Positions 1-8,827 of a DNA stretch of 18,096 nucleotides are shown one piece after another. The notes beneath the pieces were generated by a model. It had not been told where the DNA came from and ran no database searches. It saw only the letters and a list, made by a program, of their open reading frames with translations. The stretch is from contig JABIQT010000169.1 in NCBI GenBank assembly GCA_018667995.1, forward strand, positions 1-18,096, given 5' to 3'. Origin of the DNA: Candidatus Latescibacterota bacterium. Its GTDB lineage: Bacteria; JAAXHH01; JABIQT01. The position numbers and the translations under genes are program-made. Every line of letters begins with the position of its first letter. Position 1 is the stretch's first letter.

Positions 1-1980
1 ATTACCCAGAATAACCGCAGTTCTATAGTCAAATAATGAATCATCCATTGCAAGTCCTACAGCCTCCCTATCATGAGCCACCAAATACTTACGGACCACA
101 TACGCGGTTGGCATCGCCCCAATATTGGCCGCCAGACTAGCAGCTTTACCATTCTCACTAATCTGAATACCGTATCGAACACCCATCAGTTCATCGGCGA
201 AGCGCGGAGGAAGTGTCTCAGCCAACCGTAGAGGGGAGGCATAACCCTCTAGCGTATGAACACGATACAGTACCCCGGCATTTCGAGTCATCAACATCAC
301 TCGTTCTTGACGAGTACGAGCTCTCCCACCCTCATTTGCCTGCCGCTTTTTTAGGAAATCGATCAAAGGTGACTTTGAATAGTACTCGCCTGCGCCTTTA
401 GGGCTCAACGCAAAACCAGTACCGGCTAGATATAGATCGAGAAAAATGACGAGAACGGTAACGCATAATTTAACACTATTCGAGAGACGTACTGTATACC
501 AGCAACATAATGAGGCCAGTGTGATTGCGCAGAGCAAGGCGAAGCGATCCATCTGGCTCGCAAGCGCCGCCCGGACTGCATCCATTTTTTCAGGGGTATC
601 CGCAATCAACCCAACAATCGATGGTTTGAGAGTCATATAGATAATCAAGCCAGTACACATAACGGCTACCACCGATAGAATGTATTGCCTCAACCTTAAG
701 GATTGTCTTCTGTTCATATTGAAAAGAAAATCTATAGCCATTCCGGCTAGAATAGCGATAGAGAAGGAGTAAAAGATGCTAAATCTTGCGGCACCACGAA
801 AACGATCAAAACCAGGTATGAAATCATAGGCAATACGATACAGAGGCGTAGCATCTCCGAAACCGAGAACAAGTGATACCATGGCCAAGACCGTGAGAAA
901 CACCACGAAGCGTGATCGCATCAGAAAGACCGGGATCCCTGCGAGGAGGAGCGGAAATAGCCCCAAATAGGAATGGGACTCCCAATAATGACCATATTCC
1001 GCACTACCTGGTCCCCAATAGTTCCAATTTGATGGCTGGGTTTGGCCGAAGAAATCAGGCATGATAAAAGTGATCAGCTCACCAGGATAACGAGCATAGG
1101 AGCCCGCTACCTCATAAGTCACGTCTGGCCTCAGTGCGTGGGGTGCCAACTCCATCATGGGCAATAAGACACCAGCTCCTATTGCGAGCGAGGTGACCAT
1201 CGTTACAGCCCCGATTCCAATAACCTTTAAAAAGGAAGAGCGGGATGCCGAGTCGCGGATCAGATATCCCAAAGAGAATAAAATGTAGAATGCTAGAAGA
1301 TAAGACACATATACAAAAACCTGTGCATGCCCCGCGACAATAAGCACACCCAGCAGCCCTCCAGAGAACACAGCAAGTTGGAAACTCTCACAGGCAACAG
1401 CCCTCTTGAAAAGAAGAAATACCAACGGAAACCAGGCTAGGGCAAATACAAAAACCGGGTGAATTACATTATGGACCGTGACTCCACACAACATATAGAT
1501 CAATCCCGCAACAAGAGAGCCAGACACTGAAATAGCATTTCCTCTCGCAAAAGCATAGGTGGTGCACCCAATCAATAGGATATGTGCGATTATCTGATAC
1601 TCAACCACCAGGTAGCTGAGCATGTTATCCTCCACAAATAACACCATTATCCAATTCAACGGGTAGAGCACGGCCACATCGATCATAGCAAAGAAGGGAA
1701 TTCCACCGAAAAGATAAGGATTCCAGAGTGGTAGGCGTCCCATGCGTAACTCGCTGGCGGTATAACTTGCCAATGGATACCATTGTTCCGGAACATCCTC
1801 CCACAGAAAAGCCTGCCCGCTCAGGATCGGCCAGTAAAAGATCACTGCTGCGACGATGAGTGCGCTGATACCCATAAGATCACCCATCCACCGTCCCCAG
1901 GACTCCTTCAAAACGGATATCCCGGACGTGCGGCTAGAAGTCCGTTGAGGGCGATCATTCTTTTTTGGTTTCTTGGACAT
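1..1980 (-). CDS. YfhO-family multi-spanning membrane protein, 3' end cut by window
   Basis: Reading the complement from an ATG at 1980 gives 660 codons with no stop up to base 1, so the C-terminus lies outside the window. The product starts with a basic stretch (MSKKPKKNDRPQR), then a membrane segment near residues 38-55. A conserved extracellular-loop motif, LPLWNPYLFGGIPF, follows at about 83-96, and then many more hydrophobic segments. A PGELITFIMPDFFG motif near residue 299 and FIPGFDRFRGAARF further on also occur, in altered form, in the upstream neighbour. These are marks of the YfhO family, thought to be GT-C-type glycosyltransferases; Bacillus and Listeria YfhO proteins add sugars to lipoteichoic acid. 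The start has no clear ribosome binding site, but the only in-frame codons back to an upstream TAA offer no better start. It lies 65 bases after the other YfhO gene. The family call is good; the substrate is unknown. Confidence 0.85.
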   Translation of the reverse strand, partial: MSKKPKKNDRPQRTSSRTSGISVLKESWGRWMGDLMGISALIVAAVIFYWPILSGQAFLWEDVPEQWYPLASYTASELRMGRLPLWNPYLFGGIPFFAMIDVAVLYPLNWIMVLFVEDNMLSYLVVEYQIIAHILLIGCTTYAFARGNAISVSGSLVAGLIYMLCGVTVHNVIHPVFVFALAWFPLVFLLFKRAVACESFQLAVFSGGLLGVLIVAGHAQVFVYVSYLLAFYILFSLGYLIRDSASRSSFLKVIGIGAVTMVTSLAIGAGVLLPMMELAPHALRPDVTYEVAGSYARYPGELITFIMPDFFGQTQPSNWNYWGPGSAEYGHYWESHSYLGLFPLLLAGIPVFLMRSRFVVFLTVLAMVSLVLGFGDATPLYRIAYDFIPGFDRFRGAARFSIFYSFSIAILAGMAIDFLFNMNRRQSLRLRQYILSVVAVMCTGLIIYMTLKPSIVGLIADTPEKMDAVRAALASQMDRFALLCAITLASLCCWYTVRLSNSVKLCVTVLVIFLDLYLAGTGFALSPKGAGEYYSKSPLIDFLKKRQANEGGRARTRQERVMLMTRNAGVLYRVHTLEGYASPLRLAETLPPRFADELMGVRYGIQISENGKAASLAANIGAMPTAYVVRKYLVAHDREAVGLAMDDSLFDYRTAVILGN

Positions 1981-2045
1981 AGGGTTGATCAGACTATCAG
2001 GAACACTTTACAAGGAAAGAGCCGTAATGATGTATAATGACCAGC

Positions 2046-4517
2046 TCACGTCTGTCGGACGGACAATCTCCTGCGCGCGGTAAGGGTACCGTAACCGAGC
2101 AGACAAAGCAGAACAAGGCTGCTTGCAACTCGACTCAGCGTATGCCCTACCGCAAATGAGGTCGGTTCAAAAACAAATGAAACAGAGTGCTGTCCGGCTG
2201 GCACAATGACAGACCGCAATGCATAGTTACTCTTAAGAATAGTAGTGGGATCACCATCAATTGTCGCCTTCCAACCGGCGGGGTAGTAGATCTCGCTTAG
2301 GACTAGAATGCCCGTTCCCGGTGTATCGACATTGAGATCTATACGCTGTGGTGCGTAATTTGAAATGACTACAGAAGCTCCCTCAACAGGGCCAAGATTC
2401 ACATCCAATTTCTCTTCAAGGATCACATACCTCGACGGGCGAAACTCAGGTCCCTTCAAGGTCTTAAAAATCAGGTCTTTCTCCTTGATCACCACAAGGC
2501 TGTCCACCATAAAAGCGCGTGGGAGGGCTGCATCATTTCTGTAAAGATTGCCCTGGGACGATTCAACTATCGGCACAAAACTACCGCCCAACCTCTGTTT
2601 CGTTATCAGATACTTGGTGTTCAGCATGTTCAAGACCGAAAGCGTATTGAAGCCGACCTCAGACATGAGCTCCTCATAGACGCCCATTTTCGCTGCATGA
2701 TAGCCGCCGATACTCGAAATACCGAAATAACCATATTGATTTGTGTTTGGCTCGTCGACCGGCAGAACTCGGAACAATCCCTCATCTTCCGCTAAAGCCT
2801 GAATAACAGGATCCAACTCTCTCTCACTATAGAACGAATTGACACGCCCAGGAAGAAACTGTGGATCCACCAACCCCCCGGCAACCACCAGAAGATCTAC
2901 CGTAGCAAGCACCGATATTCCAAGCGAGAAAAACGCCGTATTGATCTTACTCCTCATATATAAAAATATGAGCCCGCCTCCCACAGAGAGCAGAATGGCC
3001 ATCATCCAAAGATCCTGCATCAACATCCCAAATCTCAAACTGTTAAGTTGCGACTGCATGACTGCGTTACTTGCGATAGCTTGACGACTTGGATGTGCTA
3101 TATCGGCCGCGGCATATATGGTTCCCATGAATGTCTCAAAATAGGTACCGGAAAGCGTCAGCAGCACGGTTAACGACAGCAGCGCGGCTGCCGTAATCAC
3201 GATCCCACGACCGATTAGCCGAGACGACTGATGCCGTGCTGCGTCTATCAAGCACTGAATACCGATACCGGCCAATAAAGCAGCCGCGAACTGAAAGAGA
3301 ATTAGAATCATTACCGGAGCGCGAAACTTGGCGAAGAACGGAACATAATTCAGCATAATATAGGAAACCCAAGCCGAATGCCGACCCATAGAAACAAAGA
3401 GTGCAAAACCACTGAGGAGGCATAAAAAAACCGTAATCCGATCTCGACGCAATAGCAGTCCGAGCAAAGCCAATACCGCTATGATAATCCCGATATAATT
3501 TGGAAAATCGGTGAACGGCATCTGACCCCAGTAAGATTGTCCACCGAACCCAGAGAAAGAAGGCAGAATAAAGGTAAGAATCTCTCCAGGAGACAACGAC
3601 CAGCTGGTGGCGAAAGGTACGTTCACACTCTGACCGCCAATCGACAAATTTCTCGCGGAGAATTGCGCATATTCCTGCATAGGCCAAACCATAACGGCAG
3701 CCATTGATCCGGCTATTATCAGCCCCAAGGCGAAAAAGGTAAGTCCCAGCCCGATTGGTTTGACCTGACCTCCCTCTCTGAGCCTGACGATGACAATGTA
3801 CACCACGTACAGACCAATCATCATACCTGTATAGTGCGCAATCTGTGGATGATAGGACCCAAGCTGCGACCCAAAGGCCCCACCCAGTAGAATCGCCCAA
3901 ATAACATGCGGTCGTTCAAACAGTTTATATACTGTCAGAAAGACCAGAGGGATGTGCATGAAAGATGCAAGCCGGTTTACATGATCTGTACCAATCACAT
4001 GGCTATTCAGCACGAAACCTACGGCAGCCACGAATGCGGCCGCACGTGAAAGGGACAGAGCGCGGGCAAGCAGAAACATCGAAATAGCGCCCAGAAGCAG
4101 ATGAAATAGGTATCGTCCATGTAACAACTCGAACAGACTGTTCGGGACGATTAACTGCAAAAGCGCTTCATAGCTGTATTGAAGAGACTGGTAGGATCCG
4201 CTCGCCTGGAAAGGCATGCCGGAGAATATATGAGGATACCAGAGAGGAGTCGCATCGTATTGATCTCGATAGGACTTCGCGAACTGGTCAAAGGGGGCGC
4301 CCTGGTTAATCGTGTCCGCCACCACATCGATCTTTCCTTCGATTATGTACGCACGGTACACGAACACAAGGATCAGAAATATAACAAAACACACCAATAT
4401 ATCGCGCAGCGCGGACGGAATGTTAGTCCATCCAGCGAGTTTTTGGGCGGGCGACTGTGTTCCACCGTCCTTAGATTTACGTCTCTTTGATCTTGCCGAA
4501 TTGCGTTTTGCGACCAT
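2046..4517 (-). CDS. YfhO-family membrane protein, probable GT-C-like glycosyltransferase
   Basis: An 823-residue membrane protein. A very basic N-terminus (KRNSARSKRRKSK) precedes a first membrane segment near residues 40-58. The loop motif LWYPHIFSGMPFQ lies at about 92-104, and the family motif PGEILTFILPSFSG near 310. After about a dozen membrane spans there is a soluble C-terminal domain containing YYPAGWKATIDG near 745, followed by SNYALRSV and PAGQHSVSFVFEP, and a last membrane helix. This C-terminal pattern is typical of YfhO proteins. The family is proposed to transfer a sugar from a polyprenyl-phosphate carrier to an acceptor outside the membrane. I chose ATG 4517 over an in-frame GTG at 4529 because GGTGAGG sits six bases before the ATG and covers the GTG. 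The gene follows a GT2 gene by 31 bases. The acceptor cannot be told from sequence. Confidence 0.9.
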   Translation of the reverse strand: MVAKRNSARSKRRKSKDGGTQSPAQKLAGWTNIPSALRDILVCFVIFLILVFVYRAYIIEGKIDVVADTINQGAPFDQFAKSYRDQYDATPLWYPHIFSGMPFQASGSYQSLQYSYEALLQLIVPNSLFELLHGRYLFHLLLGAISMFLLARALSLSRAAAFVAAVGFVLNSHVIGTDHVNRLASFMHIPLVFLTVYKLFERPHVIWAILLGGAFGSQLGSYHPQIAHYTGMMIGLYVVYIVIVRLREGGQVKPIGLGLTFFALGLIIAGSMAAVMVWPMQEYAQFSARNLSIGGQSVNVPFATSWSLSPGEILTFILPSFSGFGGQSYWGQMPFTDFPNYIGIIIAVLALLGLLLRRDRITVFLCLLSGFALFVSMGRHSAWVSYIMLNYVPFFAKFRAPVMILILFQFAAALLAGIGIQCLIDAARHQSSRLIGRGIVITAAALLSLTVLLTLSGTYFETFMGTIYAAADIAHPSRQAIASNAVMQSQLNSLRFGMLMQDLWMMAILLSVGGGLIFLYMRSKINTAFFSLGISVLATVDLLVVAGGLVDPQFLPGRVNSFYSERELDPVIQALAEDEGLFRVLPVDEPNTNQYGYFGISSIGGYHAAKMGVYEELMSEVGFNTLSVLNMLNTKYLITKQRLGGSFVPIVESSQGNLYRNDAALPRAFMVDSLVVIKEKDLIFKTLKGPEFRPSRYVILEEKLDVNLGPVEGASVVISNYAPQRIDLNVDTPGTGILVLSEIYYPAGWKATIDGDPTTILKSNYALRSVIVPAGQHSVSFVFEPTSFAVGHTLSRVASSLVLLCLLGYGTLTARRRLSVRQT

Positions 4518-4523
4518 CAAAAT

Positions 4524-4530
4524 CCTCACC
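4524..4530 (-). promoter_or_regulatory. Ribosome binding site fixing the start of the YfhO gene
   Basis: The minus strand reads GGTGAGG here, six bases before ATG 4517. It overlaps the alternative GTG start at 4529, which has no such site of its own, so the shorter protein is preferred. Confidence 0.6.
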
Positions 4531-4548
4531 GTCTTGCTGATTTAGAAT

Positions 4549-5478
4549 TTATGTCTGCGTCTCGGGTTTAGTCAGACGTACAGTCAGGCCCTCCATGCAA
4601 CCAATGTTTAGCGTCCGAAAATGCTGAAATCTTAGATGAAAGAGAAGTTTGGCTGCCGGCCTTACATATCGATACAGGACAAAGTATGGAAGGAAGGCAA
4701 ACAAAAAGGGTATCCACGATACATGTTTTCGGGCGAAGATGATCCGATTTCTAGTATGGAAGTAGTAGTATGTGGGACTCTCAAACTGCGTTGTCTGCGA
4801 ACCCTTATGTTCGATCACTGCGTGGGGAACATAGAGGCAGCGATATCCGCTCTGAATTATTCGAAGCCCCCAGTCGAAGTCCTCAAAATAACTGACATAG
4901 TCGGTATCCAAAAGCCCTATCTGGTCAATTACAGTCGATTTTATCAGTAAGGCGCATCCGGTTACATACGGCACTTCAGTCTGCTCATCAAATTGCCCAC
5001 GATCGGGCAAGCCGTGTCCACGCAAGAAAGGTTGGCCAAGTGTGGTTATTGCACTGACACCAGCTGAATCTATGATTCGATCCGTGTTGAATTGAAAGAT
5101 CTTGGGTCCCACAGCTCCTACGTCATCGTTGTTCTCAGAAACTTCAACGAGTACAGAAAGAAAATCAGGAGTCACGACAGTGTCATTGTTCAAAAGAAGT
5201 ATATACTCGGTCCCCAGACCTTGCGCATGTCGGATGCCAAAATTGCAGCCACCTGTAAAGCCAAGATTTTGAGAGACTGTAATGACTGTTAAGGCCATCG
5301 TGTTTTTCTGCCTCCACGAAGAAATCGCTTCGGCGGAATTATCCGAAGAGCCATTGTCTACAACCAAGAGTCTGAGATTGGCATACTCCAACAATTTCAG
5401 TGAGTCCAGGCACTCCAACGTGTCCAGGATACCGTTGTGGATCGGAATGATGATTGTGACCAGAGGCGCATCAATCAT
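4549..5478 (-). CDS. GT2 glycosyltransferase, rhamnosyltransferase-like
   Basis: A 309-residue family 2 glycosyltransferase with the GT-A fold. It opens with PLVTIIIPIHNG, has the nucleotide-binding DNGSSD at 41-46 and NLGFTGGCNFG near 71, and the metal-site motif LLNNDT at about 95-100. In the second half come VTGCALLIKS, FEDFDWGLRI and IEHKGS, the usual pattern of WbbL-type enzymes that add rhamnose or a similar sugar to a growing lipid-linked glycan at the inner face of the membrane. A hydrophobic stretch (IPFLFAFLPYFVLY) near the C-terminus may bind the membrane. I use ATG 5478, which overlaps the stop of the upstream GT9 gene by eight bases and puts the Rossmann strand at the N-terminus as usual. 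An in-frame ATG at 5511 would add eleven residues. The sugar specificity is not known. It resembles the GT2 at 7903-8823. Confidence 0.9.
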   Translation of the reverse strand: MIDAPLVTIIIPIHNGILDTLECLDSLKLLEYANLRLLVVDNGSSDNSAEAISSWRQKNTMALTVITVSQNLGFTGGCNFGIRHAQGLGTEYILLLNNDTVVTPDFLSVLVEVSENNDDVGAVGPKIFQFNTDRIIDSAGVSAITTLGQPFLRGHGLPDRGQFDEQTEVPYVTGCALLIKSTVIDQIGLLDTDYVSYFEDFDWGLRIIQSGYRCLYVPHAVIEHKGSQTTQFESPTYYYFHTRNRIIFARKHVSWIPFLFAFLPYFVLYRYVRPAAKLLFHLRFQHFRTLNIGCMEGLTVRLTKPETQT

Positions 5479-6685
5479 GAATAGCGTCCCGTATGTTGTC
5501 GATGATGGCATCCGCGGGTAGGGTTCTGAGGCAGAGAGCCCCGTTGCGATATGTGGTCATTATGGACTCGTAGCTGCAGGTCATGAAACACCCGCTACAC
5601 GATTCATATTGTGTGTTGTGCACCGTGCGCAGCTCGGTAAGGTTGTATGATTCGGGATAAGGAAAGAAATAGCCCAGATTACTGCTTTGGGTCACACAGA
5701 TGGTCTTCTGTCCCAATACGGCAGAGATATGGCTTAAGCCCGAATCTAGACCTATAAATAATATAGCTCCTCGAATCAATTGCAGTGTCTCAGAAAGATC
5801 TGTGCGGCCGCACAGATTACGCACGTTCGGTGCCTCAAACCCCTCAAGTGCGCTGCCATCGGTTCCCAGAGCCACAAAAGTCAGTTCCGAAAATTCCCCA
5901 AGCACAGCTAGCCATTTCCGAAGCGGATAATCCTTCTTGGGATTATTGCTAATTGGCTGCCAAGCGATAAACGAGCCGGGAGTCAAATCATACTTAGCGC
6001 ATGCATCCTCAAGGTCCGCCTCGTAGTATAGCTCTGGACGTGTGTCCTCGGGTACGTAACCAATCTCACAGCGCTCCAGGATAGTCCTAAAATAATAGTC
6101 GAAGTCGTGCGAGACATGCCGGAGCATCACGTCTCCGCTTTCCGCTACACTGGGACGTTTCTTGATTACTTCAAAGCCTAACGGATAGTCTCGATACGGA
6201 GCGAGACCGGGACCAAGATAGTACCCTTCGTATATGAACTTGTACTGGGCACTAAGTCGCTCCAACAATACTCCTAGAGAGAAGACACCGCCGTAAAACA
6301 TATGAATGTCCGCTATAATGCACTTGAACTTCTGCCCGAGGTGGTCTGCAATCTCCCCTTGCCGTTCCTTGTCCCTAGTCCAAATATCCTGATCGAATGG
6401 GATGAAGACATCCACATGTCGCTTCACTACGATGTGGGTCTCGGGGCGGCCAAGATACCATACAGGGTGGTCCTCAAAGGCAGCCCGAAGATGCTTGAGC
6501 TGGCCGGTGGCCAGCACCGCGTCGCCAATTCGCCCCCAGGAGATGTACAGAACGGGTGGATGGTCATCTTCGGTATTGACATTGAGTTGAATGCCAACGC
6601 GCTTGCTCTCATTGGTGATTCGGCTGGCACGCCAGCGATAGTAGATACGGTATACGATTGTATTGGCTCGCCCCCAGAAGCTCAT
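5471..6685 (-). CDS. GT9 (heptosyltransferase-like) glycosyltransferase
   Basis: A 404-residue protein of glycosyltransferase family 9, the GT-B family of the LPS heptosyltransferases. The N-terminal domain begins after about 44 residues with VLYISWGRIGDAVLATGQLKHL, which matches the family start in which glycines and an Asp line the acceptor site. The C-terminal domain carries IAWQPISNNPKKDYP near 240-254 and the family signature IGLDSGLSHISAVLG at 311-325. Four cysteines near the end (C363, C366, C370, C385) form a C-x2-C-x3-C-x14-C cluster that the classical WaaC and WaaF enzymes lack. The start ATG overlaps the stop of the preceding GT4 gene in an ATGA, implying translational coupling. 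Acceptor and donor are unknown; a heptose or hexose donor is possible. It probably acts in the cytoplasm on the same lipid-linked glycan as its neighbours. Confidence 0.87.
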   Translation of the reverse strand: MSFWGRANTIVYRIYYRWRASRITNESKRVGIQLNVNTEDDHPPVLYISWGRIGDAVLATGQLKHLRAAFEDHPVWYLGRPETHIVVKRHVDVFIPFDQDIWTRDKERQGEIADHLGQKFKCIIADIHMFYGGVFSLGVLLERLSAQYKFIYEGYYLGPGLAPYRDYPLGFEVIKKRPSVAESGDVMLRHVSHDFDYYFRTILERCEIGYVPEDTRPELYYEADLEDACAKYDLTPGSFIAWQPISNNPKKDYPLRKWLAVLGEFSELTFVALGTDGSALEGFEAPNVRNLCGRTDLSETLQLIRGAILFIGLDSGLSHISAVLGQKTICVTQSSNLGYFFPYPESYNLTELRTVHNTQYESCSGCFMTCSYESIMTTYRNGALCLRTLPADAIIDNIRDAIHD

Positions 6686-7893
6686 GCATTCACCAGGGCT
6701 TTAAAGGAGCTCTCGATCCGGCGCGCTGTCCCTTGCCAGGTCCATTGTGCTTCGACGACCTTGCGCCCCTCGGTGCCAAGTTGATCCCTGAGCTCGCTAT
6801 TTGATATGATTCTGTCCAGAGCGTCCGCACAGTCCTGCGGGTCCCGATCCACCAGGTATCCGGTTCTTCCGTGGATTACAGATTCCCGCACACCACCCTC
6901 CCGCACGCCAACTACAGGCGTTTTACAGGCCATGGCCTCCAGCGGAGTAAATCCAAAGGGTTCCAGGTAGGGTACCGTAGCAACGGCTTGGACGCTATTA
7001 TAGTGCCTCACCAATGCGTCCTCGTCTACGGTCTGAATAGACAGTTCCACATTCGTGTCCAACGCCATTCGAGTCAGAAATGCGCGTTCGCCGGGTTTCT
7101 CTCTGTCTCCAATAATCAGCACGCCAGGACGTCTGGCAGAATCGATTTTTGCTACGCTGGCCAGTAGGAATCGGTGACCTTTTGATGGATGAATTGCGCC
7201 AACACTCATGACACGATTCTCTCTCGGAATATCCATCGGTCGAAACGACTGTGAATCTACACCGAGATACTGAACAATGGCATCCAGTCCGAACGTTCGG
7301 AGAACGGACTCTTTGGAATAGTATGAATTCACAAATACCATGGATGCCTGCGCCATATTGGCGCGATCACGCCCTTTGCGATGAATGATGCCGAAGACTG
7401 TCCTTCTGAAGTTTTCATTGCCGAGGTACCGTCTCGATGAAGTCGCAGGACCAGGCGTTTCCATTCCAAAATCAGCAGTTCGGATAGGGGCCTCATAGAG
7501 AATTCGATTAGGCTCCTGACAATACAGGACTGACGGAATTTTCAGATATCTTAACAGATCGGGTATGTTCGGATACCGTGCCTGCTGCACAAAAGCCAGA
7601 TCGTACTTACCTGCGTTTATAGATTCGGCGATTCTTCGATGACAACCTGCCGCCATCATCCATGCCCAGATCGTCCATGATGCCGGCTGTGTCTTATCGC
7701 CTTTGCCGGCACCATATACGTGAAAAACACGCTTAGCGGAGACGACGCCATCCATAGGCAGGAATATCTCATTGGCCGTATCGGGCACAAAGAGATCAAT
7801 TGTATGGCCCATCTCATATAAGGATCGGCATATCTCGAAAAGGGCCCTCTTGGCCCCTCCCGAGGGAAGATCGTGATAGACAGCTATGCGCAT
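6682..7893 (-). CDS. GT4 glycosyltransferase
   Basis: A 403-residue retaining glycosyltransferase of family 4 (GT-B fold). The N-terminal acceptor domain starts MRIAVYHDLPSGGAKRALFE, with the glycine-rich loop typical of the family. The donor domain opens with VMSVGAIHPSKGHRFLL near 228-244. It contains the catalytic pair E311 and E319 in EPFGFTPLEA (the E-x7-E motif), followed by KTPVVGVREGGVRESV, where G-G-V-x-E binds the nucleotide sugar. All key residues are present and the length is normal, so it should be active. It starts nine bases after the GT2 stop and shares ATGA with the GT9 gene downstream. A poorly matched ribosome site before ATG 7893 suggests it depends on coupling from the gene before it. 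Sugar and acceptor are not predictable. Confidence 0.92.
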   Translation of the reverse strand: MRIAVYHDLPSGGAKRALFEICRSLYEMGHTIDLFVPDTANEIFLPMDGVVSAKRVFHVYGAGKGDKTQPASWTIWAWMMAAGCHRRIAESINAGKYDLAFVQQARYPNIPDLLRYLKIPSVLYCQEPNRILYEAPIRTADFGMETPGPATSSRRYLGNENFRRTVFGIIHRKGRDRANMAQASMVFVNSYYSKESVLRTFGLDAIVQYLGVDSQSFRPMDIPRENRVMSVGAIHPSKGHRFLLASVAKIDSARRPGVLIIGDREKPGERAFLTRMALDTNVELSIQTVDEDALVRHYNSVQAVATVPYLEPFGFTPLEAMACKTPVVGVREGGVRESVIHGRTGYLVDRDPQDCADALDRIISNSELRDQLGTEGRKVVEAQWTWQGTARRIESSFKALVNA

Positions 7894-7902
7894 GGTATCA
7901 CA

Positions 7903-8823
7903 CTATTGGTTTCTGTTTGGCGGCGGAACTCGGTATCCGAATCGTCCACGATAATAATCCAATATCCCTCTATACCGAGCTCTACTCAATGCTGGTTCGT
8001 ATCCGCAGGCCGTCTTAAGCAGGCCAAAGACGACCGTAGCGAACATTTCAAAATGTTTCCCGAGGGTAATGCTGCTATAGCGTGAAAGAAATAAGAGGTG
8101 GTTCCGCATATGGTAGTATAACTGAAATGGCGAGCGTTCACCATTTACAGTACCAGAAGCAGATACTTTATGCCAGGCGCGTGCCTCCGGTGTGTAGATA
8201 ATCTTGAAACCTGCTCTGGTACTTCGTATGGCCCAATCCACATCTTCGTAGTAGGCAAAATAGGTGGTGTCTATTAAGCCCACCTTGTCACAGAGCTGGC
8301 GTGTTACAAGGAGTAGACAGCCGTCGATCATATCGACCTGACGTGCCTGGTGGTGAGTGCCGTTGTCAGTCTCACCGTTACCGATGAGTTTGGGACCACC
8401 GGTTCTCATATCAATCGCTGATCCAGCGGACCAAATAATGTCTGGGCGATCGAAATAGAACACCTTTCCACAGACCATCCCGGTAGCCGGTGATTCAAGG
8501 GCAGTGGCTACCAGCGCGTCAACCATAGATGGTTCAAAGACCATATCGTTGTTTAGGATGAGCACGAATTGTGCATCGCACTCCAGTGCGTGTTCGATTC
8601 CCTTGTTATTTCCCCCTCCATACCCGAGATTCGACCCCGTCTCGAGGACGCCAACATCCGGATATTTTCCCTTGATGATCTGTACCGATTTGTCTGAGGA
8701 GGCATTGTCTACGACCAAGACATGAAAATTGGTGTATGTAATATCTTGGAGCGATTCGAGGCACTCCAGTGTATCACTCACTCCGTTATAGTTGACGACT
8801 ATGGCGAAAACACTCGGTTTCAT
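7903..8823 (-). CDS. GT2 glycosyltransferase, rhamnosyltransferase-like
   Basis: A 306-residue family 2 glycosyltransferase. It has AIVVNYNGVSDTLECLESL at 7-25, VVDNASSD at 37-44, NLGYGGGNNKGI near 65-76, the DXD-like LNNDM at 90-94, MIDGCLLLVTR, YYEDVDWAIRS and a tail with LYYHMRNHLLF. This layout is that of WbbL-like enzymes, which commonly transfer dTDP-rhamnose, although no rhamnose-synthesis genes are in view. The protein is a clear relative of the GT2 at 4549-5478, sharing the same motif order and spacing, so the two may arise from an old duplication and add successive sugars. The start ATG 8823 lies four bases after the upstream stop, with GGAG placed before it inside the end of that gene. 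Confidence 0.92.
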   Translation of the reverse strand: MKPSVFAIVVNYNGVSDTLECLESLQDITYTNFHVLVVDNASSDKSVQIIKGKYPDVGVLETGSNLGYGGGNNKGIEHALECDAQFVLILNNDMVFEPSMVDALVATALESPATGMVCGKVFYFDRPDIIWSAGSAIDMRTGGPKLIGNGETDNGTHHQARQVDMIDGCLLLVTRQLCDKVGLIDTTYFAYYEDVDWAIRSTRAGFKIIYTPEARAWHKVSASGTVNGERSPFQLYYHMRNHLLFLSRYSSITLGKHFEMFATVVFGLLKTACGYEPALSRARYRGILDYYRGRFGYRVPPPNRNQ

Positions 8824-8827
8824 GCGC

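Noticed and set aside
213-2037. Short plus-strand open frames at 213-401, 446-640 and 1783-2037.
   Set aside because: All but the tail of the last oppose the continuous minus-strand YfhO frame, which has family motifs through this stretch.
1981-2045. Regulatory site or terminator between the two YfhO genes.
   Set aside because: Only 65 bases, with no stem plus T-run and no promoter-like pair of hexamers that I could support.
3136-3900. A 254-codon open frame on the minus strand.
   Set aside because: It lies wholly inside the YfhO gene in another frame, its product lacks any domain pattern, and the YfhO frame matches its family throughout.
6302-6784. A 160-codon open frame on the plus strand.
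   Set aside because: It is antisense to the GT9 and GT4 genes and crosses their coupled junction; no recognisable domain.
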